Shown: piece after piece, positions 7,537-14,266 of the stretch | Numbering within the stretch: position 1 is the stretch's first letter | Layout of the letters: every line of letters starts with the position of its first letter | Source of the DNA: JBOHBN01 sp050698355 | Lineage (GTDB): Bacteria; Actinomycetota; Actinomycetes; Streptosporangiales; WHST01 | NCBI GenBank assembly: GCA_050698355.1 | Contig: JBOHBN010000296.1 | Span: forward strand, 1-26,077 | Length of the DNA: 26,077 nucleotides | Reading direction: 5' to 3' | Notes under the pieces: generated by a model | What the model saw: the letters and a program-made list of their open reading frames with translations, nothing else | Database searches by the model: none | What the model was told of the DNA's origin: nothing | Translations under genes and position numbers: made by a program

Positions 7537-8293
7537 CCGCGAACGGCGCGAGCGACACCCCGGCCTCGGTGAGCCCCTGCCGCACCGCGCGCGCGTTGTC
7601 CACCGCGCCCGGTGTGTCGCCGTGCAGGCAGATAGAGTCCGCCGAGAGCTGAAGCTCGCCGCCCTCCACGTCGGGGATCGGCTTGCCGGTGGCCATGGCG
7701 ACAGTTCGCTCCGCGATGGCGTCCGCGTCATGCAGCACCGCGCCCGGCTCCCGCCGCGACACCAGCGTGCCCTGCGGGGTGTACGCGCGGTCGGCGAACG
7801 CCTCCCGTACGACCCGCAGCCCCGCCGCCTCCGCCAGCCGCAGCCACGCCGACCCCGGCAGGCCGAGCACGGGCAGGTGCGGGTCGTACGCACGCACCGC
7901 GGCGACGACCGCGGCCGCCTGAGCCTCGTGCGAGACGATCGCGTTGTACAGCGCGCCGTGCGGCTTGACGTACAGGACGCGGCTGCCGGCGATGCGCGCG
8001 AACCCGTCGAGCGCGGCGATCTGGTAGATGACGTCGTCGGTGAGCGCCTGCGGCTCGACGTCGATGAACCGGCGGCCGAAGCCGGGCAGGTCCCGGTACG
8101 CGACCTGGGCGCCGATGACGACCCCGCTCTCTGCCGCGCTGTGGCAGGTACGGCGGAGGATCGACGGGTCGCCGGCGTGGAAGCCGCAGGCGACGTTGGC
8201 GCTCGTCACCACGCCGAGCAGCGAGGCGTCGTCGCCCAGCTCCCACCGGCCGAAGCTCTCGCCAAGATCCGCGTTCAGGTCGATGGTTGCCAT
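7520..8293 (-). CDS. pxpA: PxpA, LamB/YcsF-family 5-oxoprolinase subunit
   Basis: A 257-residue, full-length LamB/YcsF protein. It has the family N-terminus IDLNADLGESFG, then ANVACGFHAGDP, VKPHGALYN and the C-terminal ICLHGDTPGA. In characterised bacteria PxpA acts with PxpB and PxpC as an ATP-dependent 5-oxoprolinase that opens pyroglutamate to glutamate. Neither pxpB nor pxpC is in this window, so the partners lie elsewhere or this PxpA works on another lactam. ATG 8293 is supported by AAGGAG upstream and by the exact family N-terminus; the longer open frame is rejected. It is second in an operon after the NRAMP-like transporter (14-bp gap), as ycsF and ycsG are neighbours in Bacillus. Confidence 0.92.
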   Translation of the reverse strand: MATIDLNADLGESFGRWELGDDASLLGVVTSANVACGFHAGDPSILRRTCHSAAESGVVIGAQVAYRDLPGFGRRFIDVEPQALTDDVIYQIAALDGFARIAGSRVLYVKPHGALYNAIVSHEAQAAAVVAAVRAYDPHLPVLGLPGSAWLRLAEAAGLRVVREAFADRAYTPQGTLVSRREPGAVLHDADAIAERTVAMATGKPIPDVEGGELQLSADSICLHGDTPGAVDNARAVRQGLTEAGVSLAPFAATAGR

Positions 8294-8307
8294 CCGCGCT
8301 CCTTCCC

Positions 8308-9555
8308 CTAGAACAGGTCGACGAGACCGCCCAACGACTTGACGGCCAGGTAGATGGTCAGCAGCCACGCCAGCACGCCGAGGACGAGCAACCAGGGTGG
8401 GTAGTGGTAGCCGCGCAGCAGGTCGCGGCGCCGCAACGCGATCCACAGCAGGATGCCGACACCGATCGGCAGGATCAGCCCGTTGAACGCGCCGGCGAAG
8501 ACAAGCAAGGTGACCGGCGGCGCCCCGATCAGCACGAAGGTCAGGCCCGTGACCACGATGAAGATGGCGACGAGGATCGTACGCAGGCGGTCCGAGATGC
8601 CGCGGCGCCCGGCGAGGAACGACACCGACGTGTACGACGCCGCGATGATCGAGGTGATCGACGCGGCCCACAGCACGATGCCGAAGAGGTGCGAGCCGAA
8701 GGAACCGACGGCATGCCCGAAGGCCGACGCCGTCGGGTTCCCGCTCGCGAGCTTGAACCCGCTCGCGACGACACCCAGGATCGCGAGGAAGAGCAGCACG
8801 CGCATGATGCCGGTGAGGATGACGGCGGTGACCGACCCGCGGGTGATGGCTCCCACCCGGTCAGGGCCGGAGATGCCGGAGTCGATCATCCGGTGCGCCC
8901 CCGCGTACGTGATGTACCCGCCGACGGTGCCACCTATGATCGTGACGGTCGCGAAGAACCCCACCTGCTCGGGCATCACGACGTTGCGGGCGGCGTCGAG
9001 GACCGGAGGGTTCGAGGTGACCGCGACGTACGCGGTCAATCCGATCATGACGACGCCGAGCACCATGACGACCCAGTCGATCACCCGGCTGGCGCGCTTG
9101 ACGAGGAAGAGAACGAGCGCGATCGCCGCCGAGATGGCCCCGCCGATACGCGGGTCGAGCCCGACCATCGCGCGCGTACCGAGACCTGCGCCGCTGACGT
9201 TGCCGATGTTGAACACCAGTCCGCCGAGGATGACGAGCGCGGCGAGGACCCAGCCGAGGCCCGGCAGCACCGCGTTGCCGAGGTCCTGCGCCCGCCTACC
9301 CGAGACGCCGACGACCCGCCAGACGTTCAGCTGGATCGCGACGTCGACGACCACGGAGATGACGATGGCCAGCGCGAAGGCCGCGCCGAGCTGGGACGTG
9401 AACTCGGTCGTCTGGGTGATGAACCCCGGGCCGATGGCCGCGGTCGCCATGAGGAACACCGCGCCGAGCAGCGCGGACCCCTTGCCGCGCGCCGCGCTGC
9501 CGCCAGGACTGCTGGGGCCAGTGTCTTCCGTGCGCTCGCTCGCCGGTTCCGACAC
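8308..9555 (-). CDS. NRAMP-fold membrane transporter, YcsG-like
   Basis: A 415-residue integral membrane protein with about 11 hydrophobic segments and the NRAMP fold. Classical NRAMP metal transporters carry DPGN in TM1 and a Met-Pro-His motif in TM6. Here TM1 reads AAIGPGFITQTTEF and the TM6 region reads YITYAGAHRM, so the metal-coordinating Asp, Asn and Met are missing. That fits the YcsG branch beside ycsF/pxpA in Bacillus, whose cargo is not a proven metal and may be the substrate of PxpA. GTG 9555 has AGGAGG about ten bases upstream. It is first in the operon with pxpA. Its promoter region, shared divergently with the monooxygenase gene, is occupied by a palindrome array. Confidence 0.85.
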   Translation of the reverse strand: MSEPASERTEDTGPSSPGGSAARGKGSALLGAVFLMATAAIGPGFITQTTEFTSQLGAAFALAIVISVVVDVAIQLNVWRVVGVSGRRAQDLGNAVLPGLGWVLAALVILGGLVFNIGNVSGAGLGTRAMVGLDPRIGGAISAAIALVLFLVKRASRVIDWVVMVLGVVMIGLTAYVAVTSNPPVLDAARNVVMPEQVGFFATVTIIGGTVGGYITYAGAHRMIDSGISGPDRVGAITRGSVTAVILTGIMRVLLFLAILGVVASGFKLASGNPTASAFGHAVGSFGSHLFGIVLWAASITSIIAASYTSVSFLAGRRGISDRLRTILVAIFIVVTGLTFVLIGAPPVTLLVFAGAFNGLILPIGVGILLWIALRRRDLLRGYHYPPWLLVLGVLAWLLTIYLAVKSLGGLVDLF

Positions 9556-9580
9556 GGCAGCCAGCCTCCTCCCGGGGCGT

Positions 9581-9726
9581 TCGGCACGGGCGTCCCCGTG
9601 ACGAACCTATTGGCACGGGGCGTCCCCGTGACGAAAAACCGGCGCGGAATCGTCCGGCCGCGGTTCGGCGCGGGGCGTCCCCGTGCTGAACCTACCGTCA
9701 CCGGGCGTCCCCGTGACGGTAGGTTC
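9581..9726. repeat. Array of five GC palindromes with about 30-bp period
   Basis: The core CGTCC recurs at 9591, 9621, 9651 (degenerate), 9676 and 9706, that is with steps of 30, 30, 25 and 30 bp. The clear copies form CACGGGG-CGT-CCCCGTG-type hairpins, for example 9614-9630. The last copy lies inside a larger inverted repeat with perfect 14-bp arms (9688-9701 and 9713-9726, GAACCTACCGTCAC). The array fills the 210-bp divergent gap between the NRAMP-like and monooxygenase genes and ends 39 bp before the latter. Confidence 0.85.
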
Positions 9727-9765
9727 GGTAGCGAGTCCGACGAACGTTCTAAGGGAGGACGCCAG

Positions 9766-10761
9766 GTGAGCTTGCAGGTCGACATCCGGGTGCCGCTCGG
9801 GGGTTCGCTGCCGGAGCTGGCCGACCTCGCCGGCAAGTGCGAGGACGCCGGGTTCACCGGTGTCGGCGTCCCCGACCACCACCACACCGGCCGCGACGCG
9901 TACCTGGCGCTCGCCGCGATGGCCGGGCGCACCAGCAGCGTACGGCTGTACCCGGCGACGTCGAACGCGGTCACGCGGCACCCGCTCGTGCTCGCCTCGC
10001 TCGTGAACTCCCTGGACGAGTTGGCGCCCGGGCGCGCGCTCCTCAGCGTCGCGCCGGGGTTCCTCTCGGTGGAGAAGGCCGGCCAGCCACGGGCCACCCG
10101 CGAACGGCTCCGCTCGGTCGTCCCCGCTCTGCGCGGCCTGCTCGGCGAGGGGTCGGCCCGGCTCGACGGGCAGGAACTCGAGCTGACGCACCGTCCCGCT
10201 GCCGGCGCGCAGGTGCTGCTGCTCGCTTCCGGCCCGCGGCTGCTGGAACTGGCAGGCGAGGTGGCCGACGGCGTGATGATGCTCGTCGGCCTGCACCCCG
10301 ACGCGGTCGCGGCCGCGCGCGAGCACGTACGCAAGGGCGCCAAGCGGGCTGGGCGCGATCCGGCCGACCTGACCGAGATCCTCATCGTGCCGATCGCCGT
10401 GGGGCCGGACGACGAGGCGCTGCGGTGGCCGCGTACCTGGTTCCGCGACGGCCAGCCGTGGCTGCACTACCCGAGCGCCTCCACCGCGCGCTGGCTGCGC
10501 GCGGCGGGCATCGATCTGCCCGAGGACCTGCGCCCGGAGGACATCAGCGCGGACCTGGCCGCGCGCATCTGCGACGCGTACGGGCTGTTCGGCAGCCCCG
10601 AGCACTGCGCCGACCGGCTGCTGCGGGCACAGGCCGAGATCGGGCTCTCGCACGCCTTCCTGTTCCCCTCGCACGCCCGGTCGGGAAGCTACGACCTGCC
10701 CCACCATGAGGTGGAGGCGTACGGACGCACCATCGGCCCCCGCGTACAGGAGGCACAGTGA
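9766..10761 (+). CDS. LLM-class (luciferase-like) flavin oxidoreductase
   Basis: A 331-residue TIM-barrel protein of the bacterial luciferase-like family. Recognisable parts are the N-terminal barrel strands (CEDAGFTGVGVPDHHHTGRD), the SNAVTRHPLVLASLVNSLDE segment, AEVxDG-like EVADGVMMLVGLHPD, and the C-terminal GSPEHCADRL. Members use FMN or F420 for monooxygenation or hydride transfer; the cofactor cannot be fixed from sequence, though actinomycetes often use F420. GTG 9766 is preceded by GGGAGG at seven bases; the open frame continues far upstream through the repeat array and is rejected. The stop overlaps the GTG start of the YcsI-like gene by four bases (GTGA), so the two are translationally coupled, an unusual partner for a YcsI protein. 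Confidence 0.9.
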   Translation: MSLQVDIRVPLGGSLPELADLAGKCEDAGFTGVGVPDHHHTGRDAYLALAAMAGRTSSVRLYPATSNAVTRHPLVLASLVNSLDELAPGRALLSVAPGFLSVEKAGQPRATRERLRSVVPALRGLLGEGSARLDGQELELTHRPAAGAQVLLLASGPRLLELAGEVADGVMMLVGLHPDAVAAAREHVRKGAKRAGRDPADLTEILIVPIAVGPDDEALRWPRTWFRDGQPWLHYPSASTARWLRAAGIDLPEDLRPEDISADLAARICDAYGLFGSPEHCADRLLRAQAEIGLSHAFLFPSHARSGSYDLPHHEVEAYGRTIGPRVQEAQ

Positions 10762-11537
10762 ACGCGCAGAGCACGCCGGAAGAGGCCCGCAAGCACTTCC
10801 GCGCGGGCGAGGCCACCCCCACCGCCGGGTGGGCGGCCGGCTTCGCCCAGGCGAACCTGGTGATCGTGCCCAAGGACTGGGCCTTCGACATGCTGCTGTT
10901 CGCCCAACGCAACCCGAAGCCGTGCCCGATCCTCGACGTCACCGATCCCGGCTCGCCGTCGACGGTGCTCGCGGCGGACGCGGACATCCGCACCGACCTG
11001 CCGCGCTACCGGGTCTGGCGCGACGGCGAGCTCGTGGACGAGCCGAGCGAGGTCACCGACCTGTGGGCCGACGACCTCGTCTGCTTCCTGATCGGCTGCA
11101 GCTTCACGTTCGAGACCAGGCTGCTCCAGGCCGGCGTACCGATGCGCCACCACGAGCAGGGACGCAACGTCTCGATGTACCGCACCAGCGCCGCGTGTCG
11201 GCCGGCCGGCCGACTGAGCGGCCCTCTGGTCGTGTCGATGCGTCCCATCCCCGCCGGCCTCGTACCCCTCGCCGTCCAGGTGACCGGCGGAATGCCCGAC
11301 GTGCACGGCGCGCCCGTTCACGTGGCCTCGCCTGGGGACCTCGGCGTGACCGACCTCGACGCCCCCGACTTCGGCGACCCGCTGCATGCCGAGCCCGGTG
11401 ACGTGCCGGTGTTCTGGGCATGCGGCGTGACGCCGCAGGCCGCGCTCATGGCGTCGCGGCCACCGTTCGCGATCACCCACGCGCCCGGCTACATGTTCGT
11501 CACCGATGTGCCCGACAGCCAGTACGTACGCCCCTGA
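10758..11537 (+). CDS. YcsI-like putative hydro-lyase (D-glutamate cyclase family)
   Basis: A 259-residue DUF1445/YcsI protein. Landmarks are the N-terminal PEEARKHFRAG, then AGFAQANLVIVPKDWAFD, CFLIGCSFTFETRLLQAG, NVSMYRTSAACRPAGRL, VSMRPIPAG and the C-terminal ITHAPGYMFVTD. The length is normal for bacterial YcsI. The family includes a domain of the mammalian D-glutamate cyclase, which interconverts D-glutamate and 5-oxo-D-proline, and ycsI lies beside ycsF (pxpA) and ycsG in Bacillus. A 5-oxoproline connection is therefore plausible. The gene overlaps the monooxygenase stop (GTGA), with GGAGG upstream. No catalytic residues are assigned with confidence. Confidence 0.9.
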   Translation: MNAQSTPEEARKHFRAGEATPTAGWAAGFAQANLVIVPKDWAFDMLLFAQRNPKPCPILDVTDPGSPSTVLAADADIRTDLPRYRVWRDGELVDEPSEVTDLWADDLVCFLIGCSFTFETRLLQAGVPMRHHEQGRNVSMYRTSAACRPAGRLSGPLVVSMRPIPAGLVPLAVQVTGGMPDVHGAPVHVASPGDLGVTDLDAPDFGDPLHAEPGDVPVFWACGVTPQAALMASRPPFAITHAPGYMFVTDVPDSQYVRP

Positions 11538-11554
11538 GTCCGCACCCTGTGTTG

Positions 11555-11568
11555 TCTTGATGTCAAGA
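11555..11568. promoter_or_regulatory. Palindromic operator-like site before the MarR gene
   Basis: TCTTGA-TG-TCAAGA is a perfect 6+6 inverted repeat ending seven bases before the MarR start codon, in the 38-bp gap after the YcsI-like gene. Short AT-richer palindromes of this form are typical MarR operators, so autoregulation is likely. Confidence 0.6.
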
Positions 11569-11575
11569 TGGACGG

Positions 11576-12076
11576 GTGCGAGATGAGGTCGACCGGCTGG
11601 TCGAGGCGTGGCGGCGTGAGCGCCCCGACCTCGACGTCACCCCCCTGGAGGTGCTCAGCCGGGTCTCCCGGCTCGCCCGGCACCTCGACTTGGCGCGGCG
11701 GCAGGCGTTCGACCGGCACGGTGTCGAGGCATGGGAGTTCGACGTGCTCACGGCCCTGCGCCGGGCAGGTTCACCGTACGAGATGAGCCCGAGCGCGCTG
11801 CTCAGCGCGACACTGGTGACCTCGGGCACGATGACCAACCGGATCCAGCGGATGGAGGCGTCCGGGCTCGTCTCGCGGCACCCGGACCCCCGGGACGGCA
11901 GGAGCGTACGGGTCCGGCTCACCGGCCGCGGGAGGTCCATGGCCGACGCGGTCCTCACCGAGCTACTGGGCGAGGAGCGCACGCTGCTCGCGACGCTCCC
12001 GCAGGCGAACCGCACCTCACTGGCCGACCTGCTGCGGACGCTGCTCATCCCGTTCGACAACCGCACCGACACCTGA
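11576..12076 (+). CDS. MarR-family transcriptional regulator
   Basis: A 166-residue winged helix regulator of normal MarR size. N-terminal dimerisation helices (RLVEAWRRERPDLDVTPLEV) are followed by the DNA-binding core: LSATLVTSGTMTNRIQRMEA as recognition helix, GLVSRHPDPRDGRSVRVRLT as wing, then C-terminal helices. The GTG start at 11576 has no real Shine-Dalgarno sequence, so the message may be leaderless; the operator-like palindrome just upstream fits that. Nearby ATG codons at 11568 and 11584 are out of frame. It probably responds to a small ligand and could govern the monooxygenase/YcsI pair or its own expression. The 3' side runs directly into a repeat pair. Confidence 0.92.
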   Translation: MRDEVDRLVEAWRRERPDLDVTPLEVLSRVSRLARHLDLARRQAFDRHGVEAWEFDVLTALRRAGSPYEMSPSALLSATLVTSGTMTNRIQRMEASGLVSRHPDPRDGRSVRVRLTGRGRSMADAVLTELLGEERTLLATLPQANRTSLADLLRTLLIPFDNRTDT

Positions 12077-12124
12077 CCCGACGGGGGATCCCCTACCGTT
12101 CCCACACCCGACGGGGGATCCCCT
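12076..12124. repeat. 19-bp direct repeat pair containing GGGGATCCCC palindromes
   Basis: ACCCGACGGGGGATCCCCT occurs perfectly at 12076-12094 and 12106-12124, a 30-bp period. Each copy contains the palindrome GGGGATCCCC. The pair sits between the MarR stop codon and the end of the convergent DUF1989 gene, where it could act as a two-way terminator or as a REP-like element. Confidence 0.88.
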
Positions 12125-12131
12125 CCCAGAG

Positions 12132-12962
12132 TCAGCGCTGCGGTGGCTGCAGGCCGTGCAGGCCCGCGTACGCGGACCGCGGCGGTTGGTTCCACCCGTC
12201 GAGCAGCGCGGGATCGACCCGGTAGACCTCGACGCCGAGCGGTCGGCACACGTCGATCGGGTCGCGGGCGTCCGGACCCCACAGCGGTACGGATAGGTCC
12301 CCGCCCGGGCAGGTCGACAGCGCGCACAGCAGGTCGATCTCGGCGAAGAACTCCAGGAAGTCGCCGCGCTGCGCGGGGCACGCCTTCATGAAGTACCGGT
12401 CCTCGTCGTTCAGGCCGGTGCACTGGAACACGTTCAGCACGTCGTGCACGTCGTACTCGGTCAGCCCGTAGGGGAGCACGGCCCGGGTGAGGTTGGAGTG
12501 GCAGTGGAAGTCGAAGTCCTCGCCCATCAGCATCCGGTTGACGTACGGGTCGCAACGGCTGCCGAGCAGGTCGTGCACGCGGCCGCCCTCGTTGTCGGTG
12601 CCGTAGCCGGCGAGGCTGTCGGCGGTGATCGTCGCCAGCGGCCGCAGGAACGGCAGCGTCGACCACAGCCGGTCGTACGTCGTCACGTGCGCGGCCTGCA
12701 GCTGGCGGGTACGCGCCGCCCACATCCGCTCGCGCGGATCGTGCCGGTTCCAGATGTTGAGGTCACCGACCTGCGGGCCCTCGACCGCGACGATCCGGCA
12801 CAGGTGCCCGGCGGGCACCTCCCACGCGCGCCCTGACCGTATCGGCAGCACGAACGAGTCGACCTGCTCCGGCTCGCTCTGCGCGAGCCGGGCGTAGAAC
12901 TCCCGGTCGACGTCGAGCGCCCCCTCACCGCTCTGGTAGGCGGCCGGCGGCGTGCCCATCAC
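12132..12962 (-). CDS. DUF1989 (urea carboxylase-associated family) protein
   Basis: A 276-residue DUF1989 protein. Typical stretches are WEVPAGHLCRIVAVEGPQVGDLN-like text (residues about 47-70), RLWSTLPFLRPLATI, HDLLGSRCDPYVN, FHCHSNLTRAV and DVLNVFQCTGLN. The conserved Cys and His residues suggest a metal site. Family members pair with urea/guanidine carboxylase, and some form carboxyguanidine deiminase, a step in guanidine breakdown. Here there is only one DUF1989 gene and no carboxylase, so that exact role is not supported. Start GTG 12962 has GGGAAGG at nine bases; ATG 12959 is an alternative. It lies downstream of the amidase on the same strand, separated by a 50-bp palindrome. Confidence 0.85.
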   Translation of the reverse strand: MMGTPPAAYQSGEGALDVDREFYARLAQSEPEQVDSFVLPIRSGRAWEVPAGHLCRIVAVEGPQVGDLNIWNRHDPRERMWAARTRQLQAAHVTTYDRLWSTLPFLRPLATITADSLAGYGTDNEGGRVHDLLGSRCDPYVNRMLMGEDFDFHCHSNLTRAVLPYGLTEYDVHDVLNVFQCTGLNDEDRYFMKACPAQRGDFLEFFAEIDLLCALSTCPGGDLSVPLWGPDARDPIDVCRPLGVEVYRVDPALLDGWNQPPRSAYAGLHGLQPPQR

Positions 12963-13005
12963 CCATCACCACCTTCCCGTTTCGTCATCGACGTCGCCAG
13001 CTGGC

Positions 13006-13055
13006 AACGTGTCAGTATCTCAGCCCGCTATAGCGAGCTGAGCTACTGACACGTT
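13006..13055. repeat. 50-bp near-perfect palindrome
   Basis: The sequence reads the same on both strands apart from two mismatched pairs: 12-bp outer arms AACGTGTCAGTA / TACTGACACGTT, then CTCAGC / GCTGAG, then the central perfect palindrome CGCTATAGCG (13026-13035). It lies in the 107-bp gap between the amidase and DUF1989 genes, both on the minus strand. It would form a long hairpin in RNA. No T-run follows it on the minus strand, so a plain intrinsic terminator is not certain. Confidence 0.88.
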
Positions 13056-13069
13056 TACGGGGAGCGTGA

Positions 13070-14182
13070 TCAACCGGACAGGGCACGTTCCACGTGGGCC
13101 GCGGCGGCGAGCAGCTGCTCCTCGGCGTACCAGCCGCCCACCAGTTGCAGCGAGGCCGGCAGCTCACCGGCACCGCGCGGTACGGGCAGGGACACCGCAG
13201 GCAGGCCGGCCAGGTTGAACGGCACCGTCAGGTACGTCACGGACGCGCTCTCACCCAGCTTCGGCGGCGCCGTGCGCATCGTCGGCAGCGCCAGCACGTC
13301 GTACCGGTCGAGCAGCGCCCGCAACCGGGTACGCAGGGCGAGCCCTGTACGCCGGCAGTCGAGCACATGGGCCGCGGTGATCTGCCCGCCCTTCTCGATG
13401 CCCTCGACATGCCGGGACTCCAGCTGTCCGGCGCGCTCGAGCAGGTGCCGGTGGGCGAAGAAGCCCTCGGCGAGCATCAGGGCGTCGGCCGCGTCGATCC
13501 AGTCCTCCCACGCGGGCAGCTCGACGTCCTCGGCGGCCACGCCCGCCGCCGACAGCGCATCGTCGACGGCCGACTCGACGCCTTCGTCGAGCACGGGCGG
13601 CCGCAGGCGCGCCGCGGTGAGCGGGGTGTCCGGTTCGGGTTGCGCGGTGATTCCCGGCTCGAGCAGCCCCATGCCGACCACGAGGCCGGCGACGTCGCGT
13701 GCCAGGGGGCCGACCGTGTCGAGGGTCCGGGAGAACTCGAAGACCCCGTGCGTCGGCACGCGACCGGCCGTGGTCTTGAGCCCGGCGATGCCGCAGCACG
13801 CGGCCGGCACCCGTACGGACCCGCCCGTGTCGGTGCCGTACGCGACGTCCGCCTCGCCGTTCGCGACGGCCACCGCGGACCCGCTCGACGACCCGCCCGG
13901 GATGCGCGCGAGGTCGAGCGGGTTGGGCGGCGTACCGGTCCACTCGTTGACGCCGTCGGCGTGCCGGCACAGCTCGACGACGTTGGTCTTGCCGACGATC
14001 CGCGCCCCGCCCCGTCGGGCGCTGGCCACCACCGGAGCGTCGTACGCGGCGGGCTCAGCGTGCACGGCGATGGCGCGGCAGCCGACGGTGGTCGGCGTAC
14101 CCGCGACGTCGATGCAGTCCTTCACCGCGAGCCGCGGGCCGGATCCGTCGGCGTCCAGCCGCAGCAACCAGGTCTCGTCCAT
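13070..14182 (-). CDS. Amidase-signature enzyme
   Basis: A 370-residue amidase with the full Ser-cisSer-Lys triad: Lys21 (LAVKDCID), the cis-Ser98 in PGGSSSGSAVAVA and the nucleophile Ser122 in GTDTGGSVRVPAACCG. The 24-residue spacing between the two serines is exactly that of the family. It hydrolyses a C-N amide bond; the substrate is unknown. The length is shorter than the usual 450-500 residues, mostly because of a short N-terminus and compact C-terminal half, as in some small amidases. ATG 14182 has AGGA nine bases upstream and is preferred to TTG 14191. The neighbouring DUF1989 gene suggests a role in releasing ammonia from a urea- or guanidine-like compound (for example as an allophanate-type hydrolase), but this is inference. 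Confidence 0.9.
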   Translation of the reverse strand: MDETWLLRLDADGSGPRLAVKDCIDVAGTPTTVGCRAIAVHAEPAAYDAPVVASARRGGARIVGKTNVVELCRHADGVNEWTGTPPNPLDLARIPGGSSSGSAVAVANGEADVAYGTDTGGSVRVPAACCGIAGLKTTAGRVPTHGVFEFSRTLDTVGPLARDVAGLVVGMGLLEPGITAQPEPDTPLTAARLRPPVLDEGVESAVDDALSAAGVAAEDVELPAWEDWIDAADALMLAEGFFAHRHLLERAGQLESRHVEGIEKGGQITAAHVLDCRRTGLALRTRLRALLDRYDVLALPTMRTAPPKLGESASVTYLTVPFNLAGLPAVSLPVPRGAGELPASLQLVGGWYAEEQLLAAAAHVERALSG

Positions 14183-14266
14183 GACCGGCAATCCTGCCGT
14201 AGAGCGTCGCAGCCCCTTGGCCCGGGACGCACCCAGCCGCCCCGCCGTCCCACGGCCCTTCCCGAC

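Noticed and set aside
9581..9726. CRISPR array suggested by the regular 30-bp spacing
   Set aside because: The conserved core is only 11-17 bp, the intervening sequence is partly conserved and too short for spacers, and there are no cas genes.
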